Assembly: GCA_023014365.1 (NCBI GenBank)
Contig: JAEBUN010000016.1
Location: 248,001 to 312,000, forward strand
Source: Lepiota brunneoincarnata
Lineage: Eukaryota > Basidiomycota > Agaricomycetes > Agaricales > Agaricaceae
Direction: 5' to 3'
Length of the DNA stretch: 64,000 nucleotides
Part shown: positions 1-9,585 of the stretch, piece by piece
Layout of the letters: each line of letters starts with the position of its first letter
Numbering within the stretch: position 1 is the first letter of the stretch
Made by a program: the position numbers and the translations under genes
Notes under the pieces: generated by a model
What the model saw: only the letters and a program-made list of their open reading frames with translations
Database searches by the model: none
What the model was told of the DNA's origin: nothing

Positions 1-1304
1 TTGGCAGCCCTGTGATTGGGATCTGCGCAGACAAGGCAGAGGTTATTGTCGAAACATCGTTGACGTTCCTCGGGGGTTAATTTACCGTCCTTACCAAGTT
101 TACTAGTAAGGTCGGATTTGGGCGGGGCCGATTTCTGACCGGCGGACGGGTTGGGCGGATTGCCCTTGAGGCTGGTGTTGGGCGTGCTGCCTCTGTTATT
201 ATTGGCAGGCTTGGCGGCAGGTTGCGGGTTGGTCGAGGTGGAAGGGGATGGGTTACCTCCAGGTTTCCTAGAGGCGGTCGGGTCCGAAACGGATTTGGCG
301 CGGGCCTTCTCGCGTTGGCGTTCCCAGTAGCGAGCGTCGATCTTCATCGCTGCTGCTCGCATTTCGATGAAGGTGTCGGGCTTGCCGTCGGGCCGATTGG
401 ACAGAATGTCCTGGATGCGGTCGGGGAGGCCTTTGTAGTAGCGGTGACAGAATACTTCGTCACCCCAGCGGAGTTGGCCAGCTAGACGGAGGAAATCGAC
501 GTTGTAGACGGCGATCTTCTCGTCGTAGCGCATTCGGAGGGAGTCGAGCTGCTCAGCAGCTTCTCCGGTCGGATCCGCGGGACCGAAATTGGTCTGCAGT
601 TCCAGGGTGAACTGGTCCCAGTCCTCGATCCAGTCGTGTATTATTCCGTGGTTGTCGGCCTCGTCGAGGCCGATTTCGAAGTGTTGCTGTGCCACGCCTG
701 TGAGGTATGTCAACGCGAAGTTGACCTTGGTGGCGGGGATAGCGAACTGGGCCGGGTTAGTACGGAAATAGAGCCGACATTGGAAGAGGAAGGGTTTGAG
801 TTTGGCAGGGTCAGAACCTGTAAAGATGTCAGGTTCGCGAGCTTTGGTACGGGGAGATCGAGGAGGCGGTGGGGCTTGAGAGTTCCCACGGCCGTCCATT
901 TGGTCGGCTATGCGTTGGAAAACTCGGAGTATGAGTCTATCATGGTCGTCTCGGGTGTTGCCAGGTGGGATGTTGTTGTTGTTGTCGCCGTTGTCTGATG
1001 GTTCGTCGTCGCCCGGGGGCCCGTCCCCATTGTCAGGGTAGTCGTCGGGATCACCAGGGTCGCTGGGATCAGGATTGGGGTCGGGGCCATCGTCGGGGCC
1101 GTCGGGAGTCCGGAATACTGAAGGTTGTATATCTTCAGAGAAACGGTCTGGGGTCGAGGGTGCAATCGATTGTTGGTGAGAGCGAGAAGCCCTCGGGGAG
1201 TCGGGTTGCAGTTCCTCGGAAGGAGGTTGTCGAGTGATGCGTTTGCTACGGCGAGCGGCTGGAGTTACCAGAGTGCGAGTACGGGTAACTGTTCGAGAGA
1301 CCAT
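1..1304 (-). CDS. Ty3/Gypsy Gag polyprotein, 5' part (runs off the left edge)
   Basis: This is an open minus-strand frame of 434 codons from an ATG at 1304, in a strong Kozak context (ACCATGG), to the window edge with no stop. It starts with a low-complexity Asp/Pro/Asn-rich N-terminus. A capsid-like core follows (EPDIFTGSDPAKLKPFLFQ near residue 150), then a basic Pro/Asn-rich linker. The last visible residues include the start of a zinc knuckle (CLVCADPNHRAA). Layout and motifs match Gag of fungal Ty3/Gypsy elements, which coats element RNA in the virus-like particle. The protease/RT part must lie left of the window. The frame is undamaged, so the copy may be young. It differs in sequence from Gag of the two chromoviruses at 8-27 kb. 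Confidence 0.85.
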   Translation of the reverse strand, partial: MVSRTVTRTRTLVTPAARRSKRITRQPPSEELQPDSPRASRSHQQSIAPSTPDRFSEDIQPSVFRTPDGPDDGPDPNPDPSDPGDPDDYPDNGDGPPGDDEPSDNGDNNNNIPPGNTRDDHDRLILRVFQRIADQMDGRGNSQAPPPPRSPRTKAREPDIFTGSDPAKLKPFLFQCRLYFRTNPAQFAIPATKVNFALTYLTGVAQQHFEIGLDEADNHGIIHDWIEDWDQFTLELQTNFGPADPTGEAAEQLDSLRMRYDEKIAVYNVDFLRLAGQLRWGDEVFCHRYYKGLPDRIQDILSNRPDGKPDTFIEMRAAAMKIDARYWERQREKARAKSVSDPTASRKPGGNPSPSTSTNPQPAAKPANNNRGSTPNTSLKGNPPNPSAGQKSAPPKSDLTSKLGKDGKLTPEERQRCFDNNLCLVCADPNHRAA

Positions 1305-1342
1305 GGTTAGAAAAATTCAGAGTGTGGTGGACAGGAGGAGTT

Positions 1343-1353
1343 TCAGTCTGATA
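1343..1353 (-). promoter_or_regulatory. Self-primer binding site candidate of the left-edge element
   Basis: On the minus strand, TATCAGACTGA lies 4 nt inside the proposed LTR end. It is exactly complementary over 11 nt to TCAGTCTGATA in the LTR (1636 down to 1626), which begins 29 bp after the TATA box. Tf1 of fission yeast primes reverse transcription with the first 11 nt of its own RNA in this way. No tRNA 3' end match (a TGG start) is visible here. Confidence 0.55.
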
Positions 1354-1357
1354 GTAC

Positions 1358-2007
1358 TGTTAGAGCCGGTGCGGGTCGGGACCGAAGCAGAGGGTCGGGG
1401 TGGTATCCTTGGTATAAGGTAACCGGGGGACAGAGCGAAGTCAGTACGTAGACTTCGGGACCGAGGCGGAGTACGTCGGGCGGGGGTTGGACTTGCGGCC
1501 TCAGCTTATGTGCTGTGCCCTCCTACTGTCCTAGTCCGTATTTCAGGAAGTCGGAGCCGAAGCGGAGCAAGGCAGAAGAGAGGAGAGGATATGGAACAGG
1601 GAGCTGGTCTGCTGCTCGATTCGATTATCAGACTGAGGAGTACAAGCCAAGTGCCTACGGTATATATACTACTAGCTCGACGAATGATGACTCGTACTGA
1701 CTACGTGCGGAGCGAAGCGGAGACCCATATGGTTACAAGCGGATTACGAATAATTTCGAATGGAATGGAGACCGGTACGGGTATGGAGACTGGTAACGTA
1801 TTCTGATTACGGACGGAGAATGGAGAACTGGACAATGGGAGCACCGAGGGTCAGGTGGTCGTGGCACGTGTAGAGGTAGGTCGCGTGATCGGGGCGAAGG
1901 GTTGCGGTCGGAGCCAGTCGGGGCCGAGTCGGAGGGCATAGGGTTGTCGTGTGGAGCACACGTGGAGTCGAGAAGCCGAAGCCTAATGGTTAAGCTCTAG
2001 GTTTGGT
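1358..2007 (-). repeat. Probable 5' LTR of the minus-strand Gypsy element at the left edge
   Basis: The segment lies directly upstream of the Gag ORF. Read on the minus strand it begins TGTCATATCC and ends GGCTCTAACA, so it has TG...CA ends with short inverted termini. A TATATATA box (1661-1668) sits 29 bp upstream of the proposed RNA start at 1636. The interior holds many imperfect copies of a GGACCGAAGCGGAG-like motif. The partner LTR lies outside the window, so the exact ends are provisional; the right end in particular could shift by some bases. Confidence 0.55.
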
Positions 2008-2038
2008 GTGGATATGACAAGTTGAAGGAGAGGATGGC

Positions 2039-3858
2039 ATGCCACTTGGAGATAATTGGATTAAAGGCTTTTGGAGTCAACACTACAAAGTACTCCAGAC
2101 CCACTGGAGTAAACCATTGGACACTCAGTGGGCACACACACTCAATCTTGATAGCACACAAGCTTGGTTTGAGCTTGTCAAGGCTCAAATTGTTGACACT
2201 CAAATCCTGCCAGAAAACATCTATAGGATGGATGAGAGTGGATTCACACATTCACACTCTGGAAAGGAGCATGTATATGGACATCGAGGGGCAAAAACTC
2301 AATACAAGCAGGGTGGAGCTAACTGGGAAAATGTCACTGCCCTAGCCACCATTTGTGCAGATGGATCAGCACTCCAGCCAATGATCATCTGCAAAGGAAA
2401 GCACTTCATGATGAAGTGGCATGAAAATAATATTGCCCAATCAATGTGGGTTTATTCAACCTAATTCTTGTCTTTGAGTCTTTTCTAATGATATTTTAAT
2501 CTAGGATTGCACATTCCCCTAATGGTTGGACTGATGGGGAACTTGCTCTTGATTGAATGAAGGTCCACTTTGACCCATTGACTCGCAACAAGGCAAATGG
2601 AAGAACTTGAGTTCTTCTCCTTGATGGTCACAAATCTCACTACACTTGTGATCTTCTTTGCTATGCCATTGCAAATGATATTGTGATACTTGGATATCCC
2701 CCACACTGCACCCATGCTCTCCAAGGGCTTGATGTTGTCTGCTTTGCCCAGATGAAGGACATATGGAAGAAGGAGCTTAATTCATACAAGAAAACAAATA
2801 ACCACCCTCTTACTAAGGCCAACTTTGCTTATGTCTTTGGGACTGCTTATCTTTGTGCATTTACTACTGAAACCATCCATGCAGCATTCCAGGCAACTGG
2901 AATCCATCCATTCAATCCAAACATCATTTCTGTACAACAGATGCAGCCAAGTATACTGACATCTATGAAAGGAACATTTCCACTTCAACAACCTTCCCCT
3001 GTTAGGTGAGTAATGGCCATCTACCACAAAAATAGCTCCAATATGCCAGATATATCTGAAAGGAATACCAATCATTTGATTCCTATACAGAGACTAGCTA
3101 CACCAACCAAGTTCACACCTAAAAAGTGAGCATGAATGATGTCAGAATCACTTTCATCAAGTTCAGCATCATACCTTGTCTCAGATAGTCCATTCAAGTC
3201 CACCCACCTGATCATTCACCCAGTGATCAAGCACCCACCAGGCTTTATGCAGCATAAGTGGGACCATCTTCATTCACCAAGTATTTATTGATCACATGCA
3301 CAGCTCATGGAACAGGTCTTAAACCTTGAGCAAGACCTTGATTGTGCTATAAAAATGATCAAAGCTTGGGATATGGTTATCGAAGTGAACCATGCACAGA
3401 TGATTATACAAGACCTCACCCTGCATCACCAAAACCAGACACTTCAGGCTAAGGAGACCAAGAAGAAGGATGATCAAGCAGTGTTGTTTCCAAGTGGGAA
3501 AGGGAGATGTTTGATGGATGCATCATTCTCTCAGGAAATTGAGCAGTTGACAGAGAGGATGGAGTGCCAGGAGAGAGAGAAGAAGGGTAGAGCAGATATC
3601 AGAGCCCACAAACAAGCCCTCAGGGATGCTGTTGAGGCATAGTGGAAAGCTTTGAAGGCAGAATGGGAGAAGGGATGGAAAGACAATGAAAAGCTTAGAG
3701 AGGAGCTTCTAGCAAAGAAGGTACCTTGTAAGGACCTCCCAAAATGGCCAAAATGTACCTCCAGAGCCCAGAGACAGGCATTGGTAGCATGGGAGATGGG
3801 TTTCAGCAAGGGAGAAGATGTTGATGAGGATGAAAATCAAGGGGAGATGGATTCATAA
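2039..3858 (+). pseudogene. Decayed pogo/Tigger-type DDE transposase
   Basis: Fragments in order give a pogo-family transposase (Tc1/mariner superfamily, DDE_1 domain). The first catalytic Asp is in YRMDESGF (~2235), the second in LLLDGHKSH (~2615) and the third in LQGLDVVCF (~2720), with 35 residues between the last two. A Lys/Glu-rich coiled coil follows at 3307-3858. The N-terminal HTH is missing, cut at the border with the retroelement LTR. An intron with a TAG acceptor is plausible around 2455-2504, and a GTGAGT donor is at ~3006. In-frame stops (LALD*MK, NGRT*VLLLD, EA*WKAL) are each explained by one C:G to T:A change. The gene is dead. No terminal inverted repeats were recognised. Confidence 0.7.
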
Positions 3859-4633
3859 GGGTACATCACATACCTGTCATGCTGTGTTGAATGATGGTTT
3901 TCCCAGCTTTTTGGCATCAATATTCAGAAAAAATATCACAGAGCAATACATCATGCAACATACTTTAATACCTTCTGATTTAAAGTAGAACACCATGTAC
4001 TATAGGGCTATCTAATTTATTTTGGAATTTGAGCAAAGCTGGGGGTGGAAAAAAATAAACTCAATCTAGTGTGTCAATTGACAGTCAATCACTGTACTGT
4101 ACAGCAGCAGCAGAGGTACAGCAGAGGAGGACAGCAAGTAGGAAAGCCAGAGTGAAGAGTATAGTGTTTTGTTATCTGGGTAAGGGATTGTCACTTAGTG
4201 GTAATACCTCTTACTCTCTACAGGCATCTATACAGACTTATTCCCAGAGATATTCAGAGGTCAACTTGTGAACACAAACACTTAGCAATAGCTAGAAGAG
4301 CAAAGGCAAGTGTATAGAATGAACTACACTGTACTGGAGTATACAAATAGTTCTACTGGATTTATATGGTTATTTACAGTGGCTATGCTACTGCTATATT
4401 TGGGAAATACTAGATGGTTGGGGAAGATTCTATTATAGGAATGTTCTGGATTGTTCTGGGAGGATTCTGGAAGGTTCTGATAATAGACAGGATGCCATGT
4501 GAGCTTGTCACAATGCCTCTCCTGGTTGACCTGGAGGGTGAGGCCAAGTTACTAGTGATAACCAGAAGTGGGGCAAGGGGCCCATGCTTGAGTACAGCTG
4601 GGAGTTTGGTTTCCAAGGGATTGCCCCCCAAGT
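3859..4633. other. AT-rich transposon-derived spacer
   Basis: No gene is recognised here. The stretch is AT-rich, poor in CG dinucleotides and has only short frames. A run of GTTCTGG-type repeats lies around 4440-4480. It is probably eroded mobile-element sequence. Confidence 0.3.
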
Positions 4634-5068
4634 GTGGGCTCTGCATGTGCTGGCTCTGCACATGGTCAGGGCCAGGGCCAGGGTCAGGTCTGGAGGGCAT
4701 CTTGTTTTGTCCCTCAGAGGCCTAGGGGCCAAAAAGAGGGTAGAAGTCCTCCTCCACCAAATCCAATGAATGTTTCTGAGGCCAGAGTAAGACCAAATCT
4801 GGTGGATGATTTCAGAGCAAAAGTGGTGGACATTTCCAAGGCCAGGGCAAGGCCAAAAGTAGAGCACAAACACAACATGGTGTCTGCAAGCACAGAAACA
4901 CTCCTGAGGCACCCAAGAGTGGGGAAAAATCACCCAAAGGAGGGAGATTTAGCTGAGGGAATGGCTGAAAGCCACAAAGATAAAGGGGGTGATGTTAGGG
5001 CAACCGGGGGCCTTGACAGCTTAGGAGGAGCTGAAAAGACACTGCAGGGGTATCCTAAGTCTTATTAA
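4634..5068 (+). CDS. Hypothetical 144-residue frame in retroelement debris
   Basis: The open frame begins with Gly/Gln repeats and then carries Lys/Glu/Arg-rich low-complexity sequence with no recognised domain. A purine run (AAAGGGGGTGA, ~4983-4993) followed by TGTTAGGG near its end resembles a polypurine tract next to an LTR start. The frame could be the tail of a Gypsy polyprotein. It may equally be non-coding. Confidence 0.2.
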   Translation: MGSACAGSAHGQGQGQGQVWRASCFVPQRPRGQKEGRSPPPPNPMNVSEARVRPNLVDDFRAKVVDISKARARPKVEHKHNMVSASTETLLRHPRVGKNHPKEGDLAEGMAESHKDKGGDVRATGGLDSLGGAEKTLQGYPKSY

Positions 5069-5141
5069 TCTGTAAGTTAAGTACAGAGCACATACTTGCA
5101 GGGGTATCCTAAGAGAATAGGATAGAGAAACCCCTGCAGGT
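5043..5141. repeat. Short direct and inverted repeats (CTGCAGGGGTATCCTAAG)
   Basis: The string TGCAGGGGTATCCTAAG occurs twice in direct orientation, near 5044 and 5097. The second copy is followed by its partial reverse complement (ACCCCTGCAG near 5131), which could form a hairpin. It lies just left of the Tc1 insertion. Its function is unknown; remnant LTR regulatory sequence is one possibility. Confidence 0.5.
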
Positions 5142-5154
5142 GAAACTATATATA

Positions 5155-5365
5155 CAGTGACCCACAAAACCGTTCCAATGTTTTGTACTTTTGACTTAAA
5201 GTAGTAATAGCTCAGTAGATAAAATAGCTAAATTTGTGGATATATTTATAAACATAGCCAAATATGTCATATCTGACTCTGCAAAGTTGCATCATGTAAT
5301 ACTTCCAAATTAGGCAATTATGAATTTTGTAATCATTTTAAGTCATTGGAACGGTTTTGTCAATG
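5155..5365 (+). repeat. Left terminal inverted repeat of the Tc1 element, with nested palindrome
   Basis: This is the reverse complement of 6471-6681. Its outer end carries CAAAACCGTTCCAATG, and its inner end carries the exact reverse complement (CATTGGAACGGTTTTG at ~5344-5359), so each TIR can fold on itself. The paired 16-mers are plausible transposase-binding sites. Confidence 0.9.
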
Positions 5366-5394
5366 ACATATTATACTAGGCTATCCTATTATTT

Positions 5395-6332
5395 CTAGTA
5401 CTTAGAGTAGCCCCCCCTGGCTTTGAGTACAGCTGCTACTCTTCTAGGCATACTTTCAATTAACTTCTGACACTCAGAAGCTGGAATAGCATCCCACTCC
5501 TTTTCTACCCTCTGCCACAACTCCTCCATACCCTTGGGAGGAGATTCATACTCTCCCAACTTTCTCTTCACATATTCCCATAAGTGTTCAATGGGATTGA
5601 GGTCAGGTGACTGTGCTGGCCAGGTTAGGAGCCTAAAATGATTTTTTTGAAACCATTCTTTGGCCAGTGTACTCTTGTGTTTGGGGTCATTATCTTGCTG
5701 GAAGATAATATCTCGGGGTTTAAGCTTGTACCACTGGAGACTCTTCTTCAAATCTTCCTCCCCCAAACCATCACTGATCCTCCTCCATACTTCAGAGTTC
5801 CCTTGACCAATCTTTCACTAAGCCCCTCTCCCTTCTTTTTCCATCCCCACTTCCTCCCATCTGACCCCAAATGATTAATTTTGGTCTCATCAGACCATAC
5901 AACCAGCTTCCAGTCCTCCACAGTCCAATGCTGGTGTGTCAGAGCAAAATCCAGCCTAGCCCTCCTATGCTTGTCAGAGAGTAAAGGCTTTTTTTGCTTG
6001 ACTACAGCCTTCATTCCTGCCTGTTTGAGATGCCTTGCTACAGTCTGTGAAGAGACTGATGTCCCAATGATGGGAGCAAGAGATTTGGCTATATCTACAG
6101 CAGTTTCAGCCTTGCCAGCAGAGATAAGATGGATAGCATGCTGAATATTAGTGGTAGAGAGTTTTGAAGGACGTCCTCCAAGTGATTTAGTAAGGCTGGA
6201 ACAATTTTTAGAGGCTAGCCTGGATATGGTACTGTGCCCAACACCAGTAATTGCCTCAATTTTAGTATAGGAATGATGAGAATTAAGCAAAGAGAGGATG
6301 GTTTGCTTTAGAGTAGAAGATAATGGCTTCAT
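5395..6332 (-). pseudogene. Tc1-type transposase, internally deleted and frame-broken
   Basis: The first frame (6332 to 5748) has a paired-like HTH, with GRPSKLS between helices, and the first catalytic Asp in VVWSDETKIN. It ends soon after GGGSVMVWG. The second frame (5766 to 5395) resumes in another register with the second Asp in FQQDNDPKH and the Glu in SPDLNPIEHLW; 34 residues separate them, the DD34E signature of Tc1. The stretch that normally follows VMVWG, about 30 residues, is missing at the join, so a deletion with frameshift near 5760 inactivated the enzyme. The remaining catalytic residues are intact. Confidence 0.88.
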
Positions 6333-6470
6333 AGTAGGTAGGGGGGTTGAGAATGATGGGACATGGCTGTCAGCACATCTATTTATATGTCAAAGACACG
6401 TGGTCACATGATCTTGTTGATTGACAATCAACAGAGTCATGTGATTGCTTGGATTAGTATTAAAAATTAC

Positions 6471-6681
6471 CATTGACAAAACTGTTCCAATGACTTAAAA
6501 TGCTTACAAAATTCATAATTGCCTCATTTAGAAGTATTACATAACGCGACTTTGCAGGGTCAGATATGACATATTTGGCTATGTTTATAAATATATTCAC
6601 AAATTTAGCTATTTTATTTACTGAGCTATTACTACTTTAAGTCAAAAGTACAAAACATTGGAACAGTTTTGTGGGTCACTG
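6471..6681 (-). repeat. Right terminal inverted repeat of the Tc1 element
   Basis: It matches 5155-5365 in inverted orientation. The outer end reads GGGTCACTG followed by the TA duplication. The nested 16-mer pair is also present, with G/A differences such as CAGTTTTG for CGGTTTTG. Confidence 0.9.
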
Positions 6682-6683
6682 TA

Positions 6684-7114
6684 TATATGACTTATATAAT
6701 CAATATAAGTTGAACCAAACCTGGCTGTGGTGTCTGGGTGCTACACAAAGGGCAAACATGGTTGAAACCAATGTGAGGAGTGAGGGTGGCTGTCTAAAGT
6801 CTACAGGAATAAAGGAGGGCAGAAGGAGGTTAAGGAAAGTGTGGAGAGTGAAGGAAAAGGTTCATCTGGTCAATGAGAGGACATCTGGGGTATTTTGACT
6901 GTGCATGGGGCTTAAGCATTTAAAAGGAGGGATGTACAGTGTGTTGGGAGTGTTGCTGGGGTGTTTGGGGTGTCCCCTTACAGATGGCAAACAACTCACC
7001 ATACAGATTCCCACAGGGAAGGGGAGAAGTGAGAGTAACCAATGCAAAGAGGACAAGCCAGGAATGTGCATGGACCCCCATAAGAGTCAAAGCACTGATA
7101 GTATTGATAAGTGA
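6684..7114. other. Degenerate retroelement-derived sequence
   Basis: No intact gene is seen. Short plus-strand frames precede the integrase relic and may be worn RT/RNase H sequence, but no motif is readable. Confidence 0.3.
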
Positions 7115-7956
7115 TTGCCCAAAACACTGGTATTGATTGTCAAGGCCCTAGATAATGATCAAGCAGGTATAAACATCATTAAGGAGATACATAACAAGTA
7201 CACTGAGGACTCATTCTTCAGGGAAATTATAAGAAAGCCCAAGGAACACAAGAACTTCATTGTAAAGGACAGCCTTGTGTACCTAATGGAAAATTGAGCC
7301 AAAATACTATGCATACCACATGTACTGGTAAATGGGCAGACCATTAGAGAACTTATCATCTTGGAGGCTCACTCAATGTTAGCTCATTTAGGTGCTTGAA
7401 AGACTACAATGTACCTAAGAGATCAAATTTGGTGGAAAGACTTGGTAAAGAATGTCCAGGCCTTCTGTAAATCATGTCCTACTTGTAAGAGAGGAAAACC
7501 CCCCAATCACAAACCATTCAGATTGCTAAATCCCCTCAAAGTTCCCCACTATCCATGGGAGAGCATCAGCATGGATTTTGTGGGACCCCTCCTGGAATCA
7601 AGAAATTAGGATGTAGCTTATGATACCATAACTGTAGTTATAGACTGACTGACTGGAATGATACACTTGGTGCCTAGCCACCAAAACTATAGTTCAAAAC
7701 AAGTCACAGAACTCATATTTAGCAAGATCTACAGATTACATGGTCTCCCACATTCTATAATTAGCAACAGGGACATGCTGTTTACAAGTGGATTCTGGAA
7801 ACATTTACATGCACTAATAGGGATAAAAACTCAGATTTCAAGTACCTATCACCCTCAGTCTGATGAGTTGACCAAGCAAGCCAACCAAATGATAACTCAA
7901 ATGCTACAGATGTGTATTTCTCCTTCTCAAACAGATTGAGTAACAAGATTACCTTC
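7115..7956 (+). pseudogene. Old Gypsy pol, integrase N-terminal half (left piece)
   Basis: Translation with several stops gives a zinc-binding H2C2 region (SMLAHLG..., CKSCPTCKRGK near 7470-7490). The integrase core follows: MDFVGP with the first Asp (~7575), SNRDMLF with the second (~7775) and STYHPQSDE (~7850). Reading ends in TRLPS exactly where the chromovirus LTR begins at 7957. The continuation (LPSIKFAINIAC...) is found on the minus strand just inside 18558, showing that the gene was split by insertion and its other half was later inverted. Stops are mostly of transition type. Confidence 0.85.
7952..7956 (+). repeat. Target-site duplication CCTTC (left copy)
   Basis: CCTTC directly precedes LTR A. 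Its partner is not right of LTR B (AACTG is found there). It is GAAGG at 18554-18558, the same sequence read on the minus strand beyond LTR C. Confidence 0.85.
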
Positions 7957-8655
7957 TGTTATGAACAGTCCAGACCGGGAGGAACAAGAACTATTGTTCG
8001 ACTTTACAAGATGGGTACAGGAGACTACAGACCAATTACGGGCACAAGAATACGAAGATGAGGAAGGGGAATATTACACCGCCATGCAGGACCTGGCGAG
8101 AGAAGCAGGAATGGAGATAACCTTGGAGGATATATTGGAATACCCCGAGGACGAGGAAGATAACCATGGATCAACCGACCCAACCTCCGATACGGATGGA
8201 AGCACTGAGAGAATGGAGAGCGAGAACGGAGAGGACTCCATGGAGATACAATCGGGAGAAGAAGATTATGAGTCAGAGGAAAGCGATGGAACATCGCACA
8301 GCAGTAGCAAGAGTACTGACTCATTGTAATATAAATAACACTAGGATGCCATCAGCCAGGATGTGCATCATGGTCAGGACTGCGCACGACCAGTAGAACA
8401 GCCAAGTAACCTATAACGAGTATATAGCACCTCATAGGTATATAAGGCCTGTACAAGTAGAGATTAAAGCCCTAAGCTTTAATCTTGTTAACAGCGGTCG
8501 TTTACCTCTCTGCCTTAACTTGGCGTCTTCCCTCGTTATCTCATTGAGCGCGATCCACTAAGCTCTATAAGGCCAACCGTCTCGGACACCTTGTAGAGTG
8601 ATTGAAGGCCGTCTCCAGTTATCCTTCGGATACAGAAGGAGCACGGATCATAACA
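7957..8655 (+). repeat. LTR A (5' LTR of copy 2)
   Basis: The repeat runs TGTTATGAAC...GATCATAACA. Positions 7961-8329 hold a 122-codon acidic ORF (MNSPDREEQ...) in the U3 part. The TATA box TATATAAG is at 8439-8446 and the predicted RNA start is near 8474. A perfect 10-bp hairpin (AGATTAAAGC/GCTTTAATCT) spans 8461-8485. Confidence 0.95.
8474..8485 (+). promoter_or_regulatory. Predicted RNA 5' end / self-primer of copy 2
   Basis: AAGCTTTAATCT begins 32-35 bp after the TATA box and is the exact complement of the 12 nt at 8658-8669 just inside the LTR. It is therefore the likely primer for minus-strand synthesis. Confidence 0.65.
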
Positions 8656-8657
8656 TT

Positions 8658-8669
8658 AGATTAAAGCTT
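8658..8669 (+). promoter_or_regulatory. Self-primer binding site of copy 2
   Basis: AGATTAAAGCTT lies 2 nt inside the 5' LTR and pairs over 12 nt with 8474-8485. No tRNA-type TGG motif is present. In copy 3 both partners carry a compensating change (AGACTAAAGCTT with AAGCTTTAGTCT), which supports real pairing. Confidence 0.7.
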
Positions 8670-9585
8670 CCTTTGGACAACCTCCATCGTACACCCCGTG
8701 GTATCGGTACTGCCTTGTCGCTACCCTTCCACACCGGCAGACGATACGCTTTATCGCTATCCGAGTGCCAACCGTATCTGACGACACGCCTTGTCGCTGT
8801 CCGGTGATACACCCCTGTAGAGCAGGCCACCATACCCTCTGCACCCTTGGTCAGACTGCACCGAAAGCATTGATAGGTCATCCACACCTTTAAGTGTTGA
8901 TTGGGATAACGCACCCGTAAGCGTTGTATACAGGTCATCCGCACCTTCAAGCGTCGATTGGGATAACGCACCCGCAAGCAGTTGTTTATTCACCCTCACC
9001 TTCACCTTCGACTTCTTCCCTCTTCACCCTGTCTACAAACCGAAACGACCCCCTTGCCACCGACTACGAAGAATCCAACAGTTCTGACTGGTCGACAACC
9101 GACTCCGAACCCGACTTCACACCCCCTCCACCACGGACCCTAAAAAGAAAACAAAACCTATACCCCTCACTCGTTCACCCTCTGGTTCCGCACCGTACCC
9201 TACACAACCTACCGAGAGAGTTCAACGTCGAACAGAAGACCCAGGATACCCAGCACCCCCAGCATCAGTTCTTCAATCCCTACCTAAACAACCACCACCT
9301 GAAAGAACTGCCACCTCTACCCGCTCAAAGCTCGGGGAGCCGATTCATAGAACATCTACCCCATCCTCCGGTCCTCAACCCTCAACAAGTACAAGAACTA
9401 GCGACAACACTTCGCAACAGAAACCCCCAAGAACATTCTCACCCCTCACATCACCACTTGGATCACCGGTACACTCACCGCCTCGATCCAGTTCCCCTGT
9501 ACAATCCGAACCATCCGAAGTTAGCCCCACTACCGGGTCTATTCACACTTCCGACGAGGAATCCACAACCTCTGACATTAACAAT
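8670..9585 (+). other. Leader and Pro/Ser-rich Gag extension region of copy 2
   Basis: Degenerate repeats (CTTGTCGCTACCC-like, 8710-8810) are followed by two imperfect 57-bp repeats encoding STPLSVDWDNAPVSVV-like units (~8880-8990). From ~9010 a frame encodes an acidic Ser/Pro/Thr-rich segment (EESNSSDWSTTDSEPDFTPPPP). After the A-rich run at ~9140-9160 the Gag frame itself is open up to its ATG at 9586. So Gag may have an N-terminal extension joined by a frameshift or a short intron. The copy has an extra A near 8980 that breaks the leader frame. Confidence 0.5.

Larger units (their letters stand above)
5155..6681 (-). mobile_element. Tc1/mariner element with 211-bp terminal inverted repeats
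   Basis: The element is 1527 bp, bounded by TA dinucleotides (5153-5154 and 6682-6683) that form the usual target duplication. The inverted repeats begin CAGTGACCCACAAAAC and run 211 bp on each side (5155-5365 and 6471-6681) with a few mismatches. Between them lies a minus-strand Tc1 transposase with an internal deletion, so the copy is probably non-autonomous. The flanking TATATA tract may be the promoter of an older LTR. Confidence 0.92.

Noticed and set aside
1125..1310. Plus-strand frames over the left-edge Gag
   Set aside because: They are shadows of the long uninterrupted minus-strand Gag frame.
8025..8324. 99-codon antisense frame in every LTR
   Set aside because: It is the complement of the acidic U3 ORF and its openness follows from that ORF's codon composition.
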